Shown: positions 23,961-36,411 of the stretch, one piece after another
How positions within the stretch are numbered: the stretch's first letter is position 1
Layout of the letters: each line of letters opens with the position of its first letter
Origin: Ianthella basta
Lineage: Eukaryota; Porifera; Demospongiae; Verongiida; Ianthellidae
DNA: 64,000 bases
Direction of reading: 5' to 3'
NCBI GenBank assembly: GCA_964019415.1
Contig: OZ025890.1
Location: 3,192,553 to 3,256,552, forward strand
The notes under the pieces: generated by a model
Told to the model about the DNA's origin: nothing
The model's database searches: none
The model's input: only the letters and a program-made list of their open reading frames with translations
Translations under genes and position numbers: made by a program

Positions 23961-26900
23961 CTACTTTAAATGGAAACAGAGGCTGAGACCTTCTGCCTCC
24001 TGATCCAACATTGTGTTCACTTTTTCTCGTAATCTGCAAGACAAAGACCTGACAATAAAGCTAGGGAATCAGAGCTATTGCAGAGGTGTATTTGAACGCG
24101 GTTGCAAGACACCATCCATAGCTTAAATACACACACAATAGGAGCCACAGACGTATGTATGTGACTGAAGAGAAGTACAATTATGGGAATACCAAGGCAC
24201 CCAATATCAAGCACAGTGCCTGATCAAGCACACACAACCATTACTGAAAGACTTGGGGAACGGTCAATAATCAGATAGTTAGAATAGTGTACAACCACAT
24301 GCTGCACAAGCAGCATAGCCACATCACACACCACATAGACCCCTCTGAGTGATGGCTAGTGTGTCCTAGAATTACCAAGCCATGGAGGGGTATTAGCCAG
24401 CCAAACCCACACATGTGATGTTTCAAACTTTCAAAGTGTACACATGGGCGTACACATGGGCAGTGGTGATCCAGTTGCAATGCTGGCTCTGCAGTTTCAG
24501 TCCAACTACATACAACTCACAGCAAAGTTGTGTCTTGCTCCTGAAGAATAGCATTACCCAACTGAGTAATTGTGCTTGCCAAGCTGACCACCTGTGTGTG
24601 TGTGGCAGTACAATATCATGTAAGTTGCAATGTCTGTATGTAGTACTGAAAACAAATGCACCTCAGAGCCCTTCCAGGATGGAGACAAGGATGTGATCTC
24701 TTCAATGAGACACTTGCATGCCTGTAATTCTCTCACTAGCTCTTCTACAAGAGATACAGCATGTATAATCGCAAAGTCACACAAACACCATAGCATGCAC
24801 TGTGGTGTACCTTCATGAGTGATGTCCAAACCAGACACAAACAGTTGGTGCCTGCTGCTGTCAATTGCCAATGCTAGTTTCTCATGCTCAACTTTACAGG
24901 CAGTGAGCTCCTCCACAATTTGCTCCAAACTCCTCTCCTGAGCATATCACAGGGTATAAACACTGCAGGTACAAAGCTGTACACTCCATATACTAAATGA
25001 GTACACAGCACTGTGGCGTAAACCTGAGTGAGCATTTTATCATGTGCATCAATATACATGCATGTGCACACATACACAATCACACAGTGACACACTATGC
25101 TAGCACACACACACACACACAAACACACAAATTCGGGCGCCTTCAGCCTTCTGGCTAAAGTTTCTTTTTCGGGTAAAAGAAGATATCCATACCATACACA
25201 CTGGCACACCTACGAGTAGCCCTTAAAGTGAGTCCACCATGTGTAGAGACCTCTGTGCAAATCAGAAAATGGTCTGGTTCTTCACCCACAAAACCACCTG
25301 ATTCTGGCAATCCAACGACCTTTAATGTGAACCTGTACTAACTTGAGTCTGCATGATTTCAATTTTGAACTGCTCAGCTCGTGCATCCTCCACAGCTAAC
25401 TGCAGCTGAGTAATGTGCCTTCGTTGTGCATCCATTTCCTTCCAGAGAGCTGATATTTGACACTGCACGCAGATAATACATTAAACCACAGTACTCAACA
25501 ATGGATGCCAAAGAGTACCACTTCACCAGCGCATCATACAGCAAGTATAAAGTCTATTCCCTGCACAGTTTTACATACCTCTGCTGAGTGTTTGTAGGTC
25601 TGAAATCTCTTGGCTGCCTGTAGGTAGGTAACAAATAGAAGGGGTAAGGATTCAGTGGCAAATCAATGATACACACATTCATGAGAGTCTACACTGCAGC
25701 AAATCTGACTTACAAGCAGTTCCAAGTACTTCCACTGAAGTGCCCTATTCTGCAAACATTCAACACTGGCATCAGCTGAGAGCAGTTTGCTCTTCCCCTT
25801 GCAAAGCTACAGGGAGATGCAGTGCACAGGGACAGTCTATGTGACAGCCACTAGGGCTCAAATAACTATGGAGTTCTCTAACTGACACGGAAGAGCAGTC
25901 ACCAGTGAGAGGCAACTAGTAAGACAACAGTGTCTTACAGGAACTGCCAGAAAGTAAGCAGTTAACCTGCTGATTGTATTAACAGTGTGCTTAGCCAGTG
26001 CTGCTTCACCAAGTAGTGCACAATACTACAGTACATAAGGGCTACTTACAACTGATTTGCAGTGAACACAAACCTCAACATTTTGGGACAACTCCAGAGG
26101 GGGTCCTACAGAAACAAAGATTCATATTAGCTGACTAGTAACTCAAATCCAAACAGCAGCAGCCAGTGCAAATTTAGCCAGCACCAGTAAGCATGCACCC
26201 TCTGCCCCACACCATGTGCCCTCATGCAGACCAGGACCCAGTCCCAAATGCATGCTCTGGTAACCCACTAACCCATTGTCCCATACCATCTCAATCAAAT
26301 CAATCAAAACACTGCATTGCATACAAGCCTGCCTATCCCCTCACAACACACAGAGAAGTGTGGTCTACACAGAACATGTGGAGGATAATGGGGTAGAGGC
26401 ACTGCCTGGGTAGCCCCAATCCTTAGCAGGAAAACAGGCACTCTTGCAGAGAATTTGCTGAATAGAGCTTATTTTATGACTTCACAATTTGTAGATTCCA
26501 TTCCCCTGCTATATTCCAGTCCGGTCTCAGACCACTCTACTAGCAAAAGGGTTTCATGACCACCGTCCTCTTTGTGAAACAAACTAAATACACAAAGCTG
26601 GCTAAGAGCTACTACTACCTTTTCTCTGCCACTCTTCTGCAGCTAGCCTATTTCTTCATTCTACACTATTCAAGCTACAGTGTACTCTACATGGACAAAG
26701 GCCACACACGTGACAGTAGGTGCACAATACACTCTCCATCCATGCATGGTTGTATATGGTGACACAATGCCAATATAATCAGCTTGTCAGGAATGAATTG
26801 CAATACTGGCTAACCTTTTGTTGTAGTGTGTGGGATAACACTGACGTTTAGGTTCGGGGGCATCATCTTGGTGACACTAGGTGTTGAAGAGATGATATCC

Positions 26901-27130
26901 GCAGGCGCTGACACGTGACTGTAGTCTTGGACAGATGTATGGCTCTCATTCGGTAGGAAAGAGACCCATGGCTTCTGCAGTGGCTAGGGGAGATATTGTT
27001 TAACATTTTTGGGTACAATCTTACGGCCATTGTCTACGGCCAGTGCACTAAAGCAGCTAGCTACTAATGATAGACACACTATAATAACCTGCATTGCTCC
27101 AGAAAACTTCCCTCGACGACCTGACGACAT
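23961..27130 (-). CDS. HAUS8: HAUS augmin-like complex subunit 8-like coiled-coil protein
   Basis: Ten minus-strand exons join in phase: 27089-27130, 26815-26983, 26050-26105, 25714-25806, 25579-25617, 25343-25462, 24811-24937, 24662-24744, 24521-24540 and 23961-24033, giving 273 residues. The N-terminus is Ser/Thr/Pro-rich and the rest predicted coiled coil. The key match is EHEKLALAIDSSRHQLFV followed by EELVRELQACKCLIEEI, which aligns with the HAUS8 segment containing TALDTTRHELPV and the following LQHEL helix. Augmin nucleates microtubule branches from spindle microtubules through gamma-tubulin, and HAUS8 is its microtubule-binding subunit. Exon 9 is only 20 nt. The first donor (CAG|GTTATT) is weak, and an alternative at GCC|GTAGAC would add 17 residues. 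The assignment rests on remembered similarity, so a different coiled-coil protein remains possible. Confidence 0.65.
25100..25130. repeat. CA dinucleotide microsatellite
   Basis: A short CA-rich run lies in an intron of the HAUS8-like gene. No function is implied. Confidence 0.7.
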
Positions 27131-27240
27131 TCTCACTTCAGTTCTATGCAAAGTTTGGTGACGGCCTGCTCGACAGAGAAGTACAAGCGTAAACCATTTT
27201 GATTCCCGCCTTCAATGACGTAACATGGTAGTCTGGGGAC
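27131..27240 (-). promoter_or_regulatory. Putative HAUS8-like promoter with E2F and CRE-like motifs
   Basis: Directly upstream of the start codon, the minus strand contains GGCGGGAA (an E2F-type core, near 27207-27214) and TTACGTCA (a CRE/ATF-like site, near 27219-27226). Such a pair is plausible for a mitosis-related gene. Binding is inferred from motif only. Confidence 0.45.
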
Positions 27241-27811
27241 TCCCCTCAGGATACTATCCCCTCGGGGGCCCAGTCAACTATATTCACTAGTGAATGCTCT
27301 CCCCCAGGACACTTTTCCTTAAGACAACACCCGCTGAACAGTGTCACCCCTGGGACATCACCCGTTGAATAGTGTCCCTTTCAGACACCTCCATTGAATG
27401 GTGTCCCGATAGGACACCAACCCGTTTAATAGTGTTCCCCCAGCACCCAACCTATTGACTAGTGTCTCCTACGTAGGATACAGCTAATTGAAGTGTTCCC
27501 TAGGACACCAAATGTTGAATAGTGTCTACATAAGACACCACCCATTGAATGATGTCCTTTGAATAAATCCCCTAGGACACCACCCTATGAAAGGGTTCCT
27601 GTAGGATAGTACCTATTGAATAGTGCCCCCCCCCAGGGCACCACTGATTGAATAGTGTCCCCCTAAGGCACCACCCATTGAATAGTGTCCTCCTAGTCTT
27701 GCTTCCAGACCCTATATCATAGAGAAATAGGGTCTGATGACTTTTGCCACATAGCTAGCTACACATGCCCCCCCCCAGGACACCATTGAATAGTGTCCCC
27801 CTAGAGACACT
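27240..27811. repeat. Hairpin-forming satellite, about 30-bp unit (left block)
   Basis: Degenerate units of the form GGACACCACCCATTGAATAG followed by TGTCCCCCTA repeat across this block. Each unit contains GGACAC and its complement GTGTCC about 13 bp apart, so every repeat can form a small hairpin. The same satellite resumes at 29974 after two inserted transposons. Confidence 0.85.
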
Positions 27812-29637
27812 GCAATGGTAAATTCACTAAACCATCCACCGCCTATGTCCTTGTGCCTAATCCAGCCTGAAGAGTGCCATACCAGGCTCTCAAAGTTGAA
27901 CCCTCGCAAGAGCACAGGATCAGATGGCATATCATCTTCCATGCTGAAGATCGGCAGTTCTGTCATCCCCCATCCATTGTGCTCCATCATTAATGCTTCT
28001 ATAGCCTCCGGATCATTTCCATCTAGCTGGAAGCAAGCCCTTGTAAAACCCATGCACAAGGGTGGTCCTCGTGATGTCCTTTCAAACCATAGGCCTATCT
28101 TCGTTCTTCCTGTGGCTAGCAAGATCCTAGAGGGAGTAGTCAGGGATCAGTTGGCAGCTCATCTTGAAGATCACAATCTTCTGTCGCCCTGGCAATCTGG
28201 GTTTTATGCTGGACACTCCACCACAACTGCCTTACTGCAAGTAACTAGTGATTGGTACTCTGCACTTGACCAAGGCCTTGTTGTTGGGGCATTTTCCTTG
28301 ACATCTCAAAGGCTTTTGACACGGTGAACCACCAACTGCTACTGTCACGTCTGAGGGAGTTTGGCCTTGACACTGCGACCTGTGGATGGTTCTCATCCTA
28401 TCATGCTGACAGGCGTCAGAGCACCTGCATCAATGCAGTGCAGTCAGAAGAGATAGCAGTGGACACTGGAGCACCGCAGGGCTCTGTGCTTGGTCCACTT
28501 TTATTCTCACTATTTGTCAACAATCTTCCAGCTCAGCTCCAAGGAGTCGCCACTGTTTTATTTGCAGACGACACCAGCCTATACATAGCAGGCCGTTCCA
28601 CTGACGGCATTTCCAGCACACTAACACTTGCACTTGGTTCTGCACACAAGTGGCTCCTGGACAGCAGGCTAAAGCTCAATGTGGGCAAGACTAGGAGCAT
28701 GTTGCTCTCTTCCAACCGGCGAAAGTCATTGTCACCCCTCAATGTGCAGCTGGATGATGTCTGCATTGAACAGGTCTGCACCCACAAGTTCCTTGGCGTG
28801 ATGGTGAATCAGTCACTTTCCTTGAGTAACCACATCGACCTGGTCTCCAGCAGAGCTTCTAAGGGACTAAGCCTCCTTCGAAAGATTGCATGGTTCCTGC
28901 TGAAGCATGTCTTGTGCTGCTTCTATAATAGCTATATTTTGTCACACCTGACTTATGCAGATGCTGTATGGGGATCCTGCACACGTGCAGAGAGCGACTG
29001 GCTTGAATGCTTGCAGAACTATGCTGCCCGCATCATCCTTGGCAGGCGTAAGGATGCATCAGCCACTACCATGCGGCTTTAGCTTGGGTGCTGGCATCAA
29101 GGTGAGCACTTGCTGAATTGCAACTTGTTTTCAGATGTGTTACAGGCTGTGCTCCACAGTGTCTGGCTTCTCAGTTTGTGCAAAACACCAACATCCATGC
29201 ATCTTCACAATACACGGTCAGCAGCAGCTGGAGGCATTCATGTCCCCAAGGCCAGAACTGATTTTGGGAAGAAGTCTTTCACTTTCTGGGGATGTCGAAG
29301 GTAGGATGCTTTGCCACCCTTCACAAGAACCATCAAGAACCCTGCAACATTTATGACTACTGCACAATCCCATTTGCTAACCTATATGACCTGATCTAAC
29401 CATTTCCTGACAATTGCATTTTCTTTTTCCCATGCAGTCCATTGCCTACTTCTATTATATCATGCCATCTGTTTTTTCCATTCACAAGTTAATTGCCAAT
29501 ATCATTCATTCATCATTCATTATTTTGTCGCCATTACATGTCTGTAGTATGATTTCTGGGTACTGTACCTTGGAAAGTAGCCATGTTGGCTAAAGGTCTC
29601 CCCAGGCTAAATAAGACTCCAAAATCAATCAAATCAA
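27812..29637 (+). mobile_element. 5'-truncated CR1/L2-like LINE inserted in the satellite
   Basis: The plus strand encodes a reverse transcriptase beginning at ECHTRLSKLNPRKSTGSDG and running through SKILEGVVRDQL, SGFYAGHSTTTALL, a +/- frameshift near 28310, KAFDTVNHQLLLSRL-type sequence, DTGAPQGSVLGPLLF, the catalytic FADDTSLY, LKLNVGKT and a thumb ending near 29080. The endonuclease is missing, which is common for 5'-truncated LINE copies. The 3' end carries a short AATCAATCAAATCAATAA tail instead of poly(A), as in CR1-like elements. One frameshift aside, the RT is well preserved, so the insertion is fairly recent. Confidence 0.9.
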
Positions 29638-29640
29638 TAA

Positions 29641-29973
29641 TACCGTATAGCGGGAAAATTTCGCGGAAGAAAATTTCGCGATTTTGTTTAAAACCAAACA
29701 TTTCGCGGTTTTAATTTCGCGATTTCCAACCTCCAAAACAACTCCTTGGCAGGCAAACTACTTAGTTGAAGGGAATATTCGAGCTCGGAACAGTAAGATA
29801 GCACTTAAATGGCTAAATCCACTTCTGCGCTACGCGGCGGCCATCTTATTATGACGTTTGCATATAATTATAATGATGGGTGGAGAAAATTCGCGAAGGA
29901 AAATTTCGCGAATTTGGTCACATCGCGAAAATCGCGAACATTAAACCTCGCGAAATTTTCCCGCTATACGGTA
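29641..29973. mobile_element. MITE with 25-bp perfect terminal inverted repeats
   Basis: The left end TACCGTATAGCGGGAAAA and the right end TTTTCCCGCTATACGGTA are exact reverse complements over 25 bp, continuing into TTTCGCG. The outermost TA is probably a duplicated TA target, as for Tc1/mariner-like elements. The interior repeats TTTCGCG many times and has no coding capacity. It lies between the LINE tail and the resumed satellite. Confidence 0.9.
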
Positions 29974-30180
29974 GTGTCCCCCTAGGGCACCACCCATTGA
30001 ATATTGCCCCCTAGGGCAACAATGATTGAATGGTGTCCCTCTAAAACACCGGCCATTGAATAATGTCCACCTAGGACATTACCGATTGAATGGTGTCCCC
30101 TATGACACCACCGATTGAATAGTGCCCCCCCCTAGGACACTGCCCATTGAATAGTGTTCCTAGAAAACCACCTACTGACT
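29974..30180. repeat. Hairpin-forming satellite (right block)
   Basis: The GGACACC...ATTGAATAGTGTCC unit resumes immediately after the MITE and decays after about seven units. It is the continuation of the block ending near 27811, showing that the LINE and the MITE both inserted into a pre-existing array. Confidence 0.85.
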
Positions 30181-32459
30181 AGACCTTTTTTGCTGGCCCC
30201 CCATTTTGAGTGTATCTCTCCTATACTATGTCTCTCCCAGAATCATCCACTTCAATATGCTATTCTATTCTTTGTCAGCACTGAGAACATGAGCAGCTGC
30301 TCTTTCACCAGACACATGGCCAGATGGCTTCTCATCTTCTTCTAATTAAGAGAAGGCTCCCTGGTTGCACACCATTCGCTAGTGCATTTGCAAATGCTGC
30401 TGTGAACAATCCACCGTCTGCACCTCCTGATCACATATGCTTGGCATGATAGATTAGCATATGTTTGAAGCACATGTACTAGTCCATCAGCAGCAGCATT
30501 TAAACATGGCTATCATATTAGGATAAATCTAGCTGTAGACTTTTGAAATGTTGGATCTTCAGAATCTCTGGAGCTGCATCTATCTGCAAGCCCATTGCCT
30601 GTGTTTTTCAGTAAATGGCACTTCTATCACCACTCAGTGCTGTGTTGACTTACTGGCAGTTCTCAGCAATCTGCATTAGATCTCTAGACAACTTGAGAAA
30701 CAAGGATTCCACTCATCTGCTGTGTTAGGGCCCTGCAATGTATGTAGGAATCATGTGACTGTTGCAAATTGTTAATCGGTGCTAAGTGCTTTGAATGTTA
30801 CATCTGCTTCACTGTAACTATGTGTCCTGCACACTCTAGTTCATGTATCAGGAATGGCTAGCTGTCTGAGACCATCAAGTGAGGCTGTCCTAATTGTGTA
30901 ATGTAATACTGTATGTGTCATGTGATTACTTAACTAATCTATTCATGCATGTTTCTTTTCTGTCGGATGCAACAGCGAGCCTCTACTGTAGCACAACATT
31001 ATCCTCTCTTGTGGCATATACGTAACGGTAAGTAGGCTCTTCTAGGATTTCTCTTAGAATTCAATACTACTGCACAGGCCGGCACTCCAGGGCAAATATA
31101 CTGTGGTTCATTTAGGCCTTGTCCATGTAAGCCCTGAAGGCTGGGGCAGTTTCCCTGGCCAACATGAACATTTCATCAGTCTTATTTATGCATGGACAGA
31201 GTAAGGGTTCCACTTGCAATTGGCTGACTGGAATTGCAAACCCCTCTGAATATTGGATAAGTGAACTGGTGTCCTCAACATCTGCAGCCCCTGCTGCAGT
31301 CAGCTTACTGCAGCAAACTACAGCTATTTCTATGACATTGGTGTTTTTCCTATTGGAACTGTTGTTTCTAGCTAACTATTAGTGCAGAGGCAGAATGTAA
31401 TGAGTCACTGCTATCACAATGACATAGACTAGGGACTAGACAGTTCTTCAATATCAAAGAGTACAAATGAAGTGAGAATTTCTCATTTGGCATAGCTAGG
31501 CATGAGAAAGGGTTAGTTCTGCAAATGCCAGTCAATAATGTTTACTCTAGAAATAAACATGATCAAATAATAGACATCCATCTCGGCAACAGGTTGATGT
31601 TGCCAGATGTATAGGGATTAGGGAAATATTGGTGCTCCATTAGTCCCCTCCTTTCTCTGAACATTTCTACTAGAGGGTGCATGTGCTCTTCTACCTGAGG
31701 GTGCATTTATGTCTTTCTGGAGACACAGCACCTTCCCTAAATCTCTGCTTGGTTTATTAATTGGAAAAATGCATAATTATGGATATCCCTTAATGTGTGG
31801 AAAAACTGTAACTGTAAACTGTAACTCATTTCTTTCAAGGTTAAATTTTTCCCAGTGTGTTTGGTGTAAGGAACATCATTCTTCATAGGCTTTACCTTGC
31901 TTGTTAACACTATGATTTTATGTATAAGTTATAGCCCAGGAACAAGGATGGTAGCCAGAATGTCATGCGAGGCCAAGGCTGAGAAATTATATTCTGGCAG
32001 AAGTCCTCCACAAGTCTATAAGTATAGTATACTAATATCAGCTAAGTGTGCTACAAAGGTTCACTGCAGTATACTGACTCAGTGCCATCAGTAGTAATAA
32101 AACAAAACGTCTCATGCAGATTTGTATGTATCTCTGTGTGCACATTAGCCTTCACCAGACAATAATTATGCATATCATTAATTTGTGCTTTGTCAACCAG
32201 CATACATCTTGTGCACATTCATGCAAGAGCTCATGATCAACAAGAAACTTTAAGACAACATTGTTTACAAACTAGGTAAGAAACCTGATGAACAGCATAA
32301 TCTTAGCACAGTTCCTAGTATGTAAATACAACCTGAGTATACATCTTACTTTAATAAATATACATAAACACAACTAAGTTATGCTCAAGAATGTGTTCAG
32401 AAACTCCAAACAAAATAGCCATCACTGGCTTTACTCAGGTTTTAAGGAACAGATTAGAT
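30181..32459. other. Intergenic stretch without recognised gene
   Basis: I find no gene or complete transposon here. Only short frames occur on either strand. A segment near 31490-31540 is a diverged reverse complement of sequence near 23270-23310, so part of this stretch is repetitive. Confidence 0.5.
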
Positions 32460-34840
32460 TTAGGCATCTTCAACAGTTGTCAAATCCTTTGTCAGCCATG
32501 CCTCATGTGGGATTTCATCTTTGTGTAGGACGTCTTTCACCAGAGTTTCACCATTCTCACCTTCAGTGGATAGGCCAACAAGATTAGCACTTCTGCTGTC
32601 ATCCACACACAGCTGACTGCCATGAGACAGCACACCATCAGAATCTGTTGGGGTTGCATCACCACAGGGCTGCAACACTGCACCCATTTCAGCTGGCGAT
32701 GCACTGTCAATCTCATCGAGACTGTCTAGAAAGAGAGAGTTCCGAACGGCAGCACATTTCGACAACAGATCACAAATGTGATCAACAGTTACATTATTTC
32801 TTCTAGAGGCAGTCTTGATTGAGCCATGGTTACTTGCAATACCATCCAGCTCTTTGTTGCCAACAATTTCCTGAACTATAGGAGTAGATGATTGTGGTCC
32901 CATGGCAATGTCAGTATCCACAGCATCACCACCTTCTTTGTCACCATTCACATCTCCCTGCACTTCAGCAACCTTCTCAAGCATATGCCTTGGACTTGAA
33001 CCAGCCACATGAGCTGCCATTGCTTCCTCCAATTCTTGCTTCAGCTTGGAATTTTCATTACGAAGTGTGAAATTTTCTTCCAGCGATTCCTCAAGGCAAC
33101 CCTTGAGGACTTCTGTCTGGCTGTCCCCAGTCAGAATAGGTTGCTTCTGCTGTGGCATGTGTGTTTCATTTGCTTTGAGCAGGGGTTCAGTGTGAGAGCT
33201 CTGTTGCTTGAGCTCTTCACGGAGATACTGATTCTTCTGTTCAAGCTGGTGCAGTTTGTACCGGTATTGTTCATTCTCAAGGGTCAGCCGCTGAATTTCA
33301 GTGCTAGGCTTTAAATCAAGACCAGAAGCAAATGACAGTACTCGTCTCCGCATACCACCTCCATGAAGAGGCTCTGGCATGAAGTCATCATGCACTGCTT
33401 GGGTTGGGCTTGCTGAAGAATGGAATGAATCAGAGGGAGATGGGGATGATTCAGAACTTCTCTTAGAAAGGCGCTCTCGGATGAGTTGAAATTCCTTTAA
33501 CTTCCTCTTGTCGCTATGTTTACGTTGCTCTCGCTCTATACGCAGCACTTTCAGCTCTTTTTGGAGCCTTTCCACTTCTGCATTTGCTGCAACATTCTTG
33601 GCAAGAAGCTTTTCAGAGCGCATCTCCAAAGCTCTTTTCTCACGAATGAGGTCATCTCTCTCTTTTGTTAGGCTTTCCACTGCTGCATTGCTTGCATGAA
33701 CTTCACTTAGAAGTTGCTTATTCTGGTTCTCATAGCTCTTGGCCATCTTGTGCATGTAGAAATTGAATTTGCCTACCACTTGGCCAACACCATCAGGATC
33801 TGTAATAAAATGCAAAGGTACATACATAGGATCCCACACTGCTCTTGGAGAGGTAAAAGCTTTGTATAAGAACATTTCCACTATCTGATCCACAAAAGTA
33901 AGTTCATCAGAACAATAGACACCATTTCCATAGGCTAACTACATAATTATTATGATATCATAGAGGCTCAGTACTATGTCTTCAGCTAGAAATCAGTAAT
34001 ACTGAGTACTCACATAGCAAAATTATCTCACATAGCACTGTGCATGATGTACGTATATACTTCCTGCATATAAATTCATTCCAGTGGATGCAGCTCTCTA
34101 GAGATAAATAATCTGTCTACCTACAGAAATTTGTACCCATCCACACATAATTCTACTCAAGTCCTAATATATCATGTATAATACAGATTCTACAGATCCT
34201 TAGAGCTATTTATCAGGGTGTTCAGACAGAAACCGATTCAAAATACGGTTCTGCCTGAATTGGTTTGGCAAACTCAGCTTCAAAAATCTGCTATTCCTAC
34301 TGCAAAAACCAACAGCAAACACTTGCTTGTCTGAGTTGCTGCCATTGTGTCGACTGCACAAGAGCCAAACCGGTTTCAAACATTCCACCTTACATAGTAA
34401 GGTGAGTTGGGTCTAAATCAGTTTGGGCTAAACTGGTTTCAAGCACTTTGAAATAGGTTTGCACTGTGAACACCCTGTATGCCATGGTCATGTACACACT
34501 GCATGGCATACATATTTTTACAGAAGGTCCTATTCTGGGAACACAATAGTACGTACATAAGTTAAGAATGTGATAATCCACAAGACAAGCTATAGACCAA
34601 ACACAAAAAATACAAAAGACAGCTAATGGCCCAGCTATATCAGCTGGTCTCACCTTCAAACATGCTTTCTTTCTCAGTAGAGTCACCCCGTTTCTCCTTA
34701 ACAAGCAAACTTCCATCAGACTTTGAATGAGCAGAATAGCCTAGTCCTGGATGAACAGTTTTGGTTGCACTGATGTCTACAGCAGATGACTTCCTATCAG
34801 CTACCAGTGTTGACCTGGCCTTGTCATCTCCATTGTTCTC
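32460..34840 (-). CDS. Coiled-coil protein, last two exons (5' part not found)
   Basis: Two minus-strand exons join in phase: 34654-34840 (donor GAAG|GTGAGA) and 32460-33799 (acceptor ATTACAG), giving about 508 residues and a stop. The large exon begins DPDGVGQVVGKFNFYMHK and continues into long heptad-rich coiled coils (LTKERDDLIREKRALEMRSE; EVERLQKELKVLRIEREQ), a Ser-rich linker with SSESSPSPSDSF, a second coiled coil (IQRLTLENEQYRYKLHQLEQ) and an acidic tail. The open frame extends upstream of 33799, but that part is better read as intron because a strong acceptor sits there and phases match. The first exons and start codon should lie between 34845 and about 36300 but I cannot place them. 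I do not recognise the family. The intron between these exons contains a MITE. Confidence 0.75.
34214..34477. mobile_element. MITE with CAGGGTGTTCA termini
   Basis: The ends CAGGGTGTTCA and TGAACACCCTG are inverted repeats, extending imperfectly inward, and TAT flanks both sides as a possible target duplication. The interior contains several AACCGGTTT-like motifs. It lies in the intron of the coiled-coil gene. Confidence 0.75.
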
Positions 34841-35297
34841 CTGTAAGGTATGGTGATAGAGCAGTACACACATGCTCCATACTACACTAGAACATACAGT
34901 GGCCCTTCATAATTTCCACAACAGCCCATCTGCCATTTACTACAATGCTCTCAAAATGACAAGATGATAATCCAAAGGCAGCATAACAAATCAATATCCA
35001 GAAAAGAAATTGACTGAATCACATCCCAAGGCTTAAGTGTGAATCTACCTAAAAAAATTGCTTGCTACAAATCAGCCTGTTAAAGGCAAACATTCTTAGC
35101 ATCACTAGCCAGAACAAGACTAAACCATTGCTGCATGTAACTACGTACTTGTTACTAATACATGCATACCAATACAAATCCATACATCATCATGTACATC
35201 TCATGGTGTTTGCTGATAAAAGACCATGTGTGGAACAAGTATTCTTCAGGTGGCATTGAAGACTACACCTGCGTACCATTGCAGTGTTCCAAGGATG

Positions 35298-35385
35298 TAG
35301 GAGGCTTTCCAGAAGCACTGTAAACTGTGGTGCGAAGAGGGTAGGAGGCTTTCTAGAAGCAGTATAATCTGTGGTGGAAAGAGGA
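35298..35385. repeat. 44-bp tandem duplication
   Basis: GTAGGAGGCTTTCCAGAAGC and its diverged copy GTAGGAGGCTTTCTAGAAGC start 44 bp apart, making two adjacent copies. The region upstream of the coiled-coil gene otherwise shows no recognisable exon. Confidence 0.8.
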
Positions 35386-36411
35386 CAATACACAATGTCA
35401 TACATAGTATAACAATTACCAACTCAATACAACAGCCACAACGAAGACAGTCTACTGTTCACTGAAGTAGGATGGTTACATTACATACTTCAGTCATTAA
35501 TGGGTGAAGATCACAATATGGCATTTCAGCTAAGGAGATTCACATGAGTATTACCAGAACACACAAAGCACAATGTAGCATGCTCCCTTATCATGCCCCA
35601 ATGGGGTGGGACCTCATAGGGGGAAGGGTTTCGTGAAGTAGACAGGAAATTTGTAACAACACAGTGTCATTCAGAAGACTCTGCTACATCTCGTAATGTA
35701 ACAAATACCTACATTTAAACACAATCTGAACCAAATGACCTGACCAAAGGTGCACTCATTACTAATTAAGTTGCTAATTAGATATTGGATTGACTGTGCT
35801 GCCATGAATGGTGCTAAATGTTTTGGTATGCTAAGTACCGGCAAGTGACAGATTGCAACAGCACCTTCTGGTATCATAGAAGACCTGCCTAGTGGATCAG
35901 GATAGCATCATGCAATGCTCTAGGCTTCGGAACAGAGGACAGATCGATGAGAAAATCTCATTTTCGGGTAAATGGGACACGTCTCATAGTACTCCATTTT
36001 ATACTATCTTTGATCGTACATGGGAGTTAGAATAAACCAGTTAGCAAAAGGCTGCAAGCAGTCTGCTTAAGAGGCGGATTTCTTGCCTTTTCTCTCTAGC
36101 TGTAGAAGATATCCTTCACTAGCAAGTCAGTGGCGCAGAGCGCAATGGATACTCCAATAGTGCAATTCCGCCCTGTGATGGCAGGTGTAGGACAACGGTC
36201 GGTGTGTCGCGAAAAAAGACGAGTAAAAATAGGCTACCAATGACAGGTACGAACAAACGAAACTCATGCACACAGCAAGTATATATGAGTAAACCTGACT
36301 CACACAACAAATTGATTGTTCTCAGCTGTGCGCAACCTTCGGTGCTTGCGACCTTGTGGGACGTGTCCGAGTGTCGTATGAATATCGTGAATTTGTAAAC
36401 AGATAATAAAA

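Noticed and set aside
27090..27130. Signal peptide in the first HAUS8-like exon if it continues through 27089
   Set aside because: Reading on gives a hydrophobic stretch, but the strong donor there (GTAAGA) would put the next exon out of frame; the basic short version fits the family better, though the donor is weak.
33800..33893. Upstream extension of the large coiled-coil frame (containing VWDPMYVPLHF)
   Set aside because: A strong acceptor at 33800 matches the phase of the upstream exon, so this extension is intron sequence; it also lacks an ATG.
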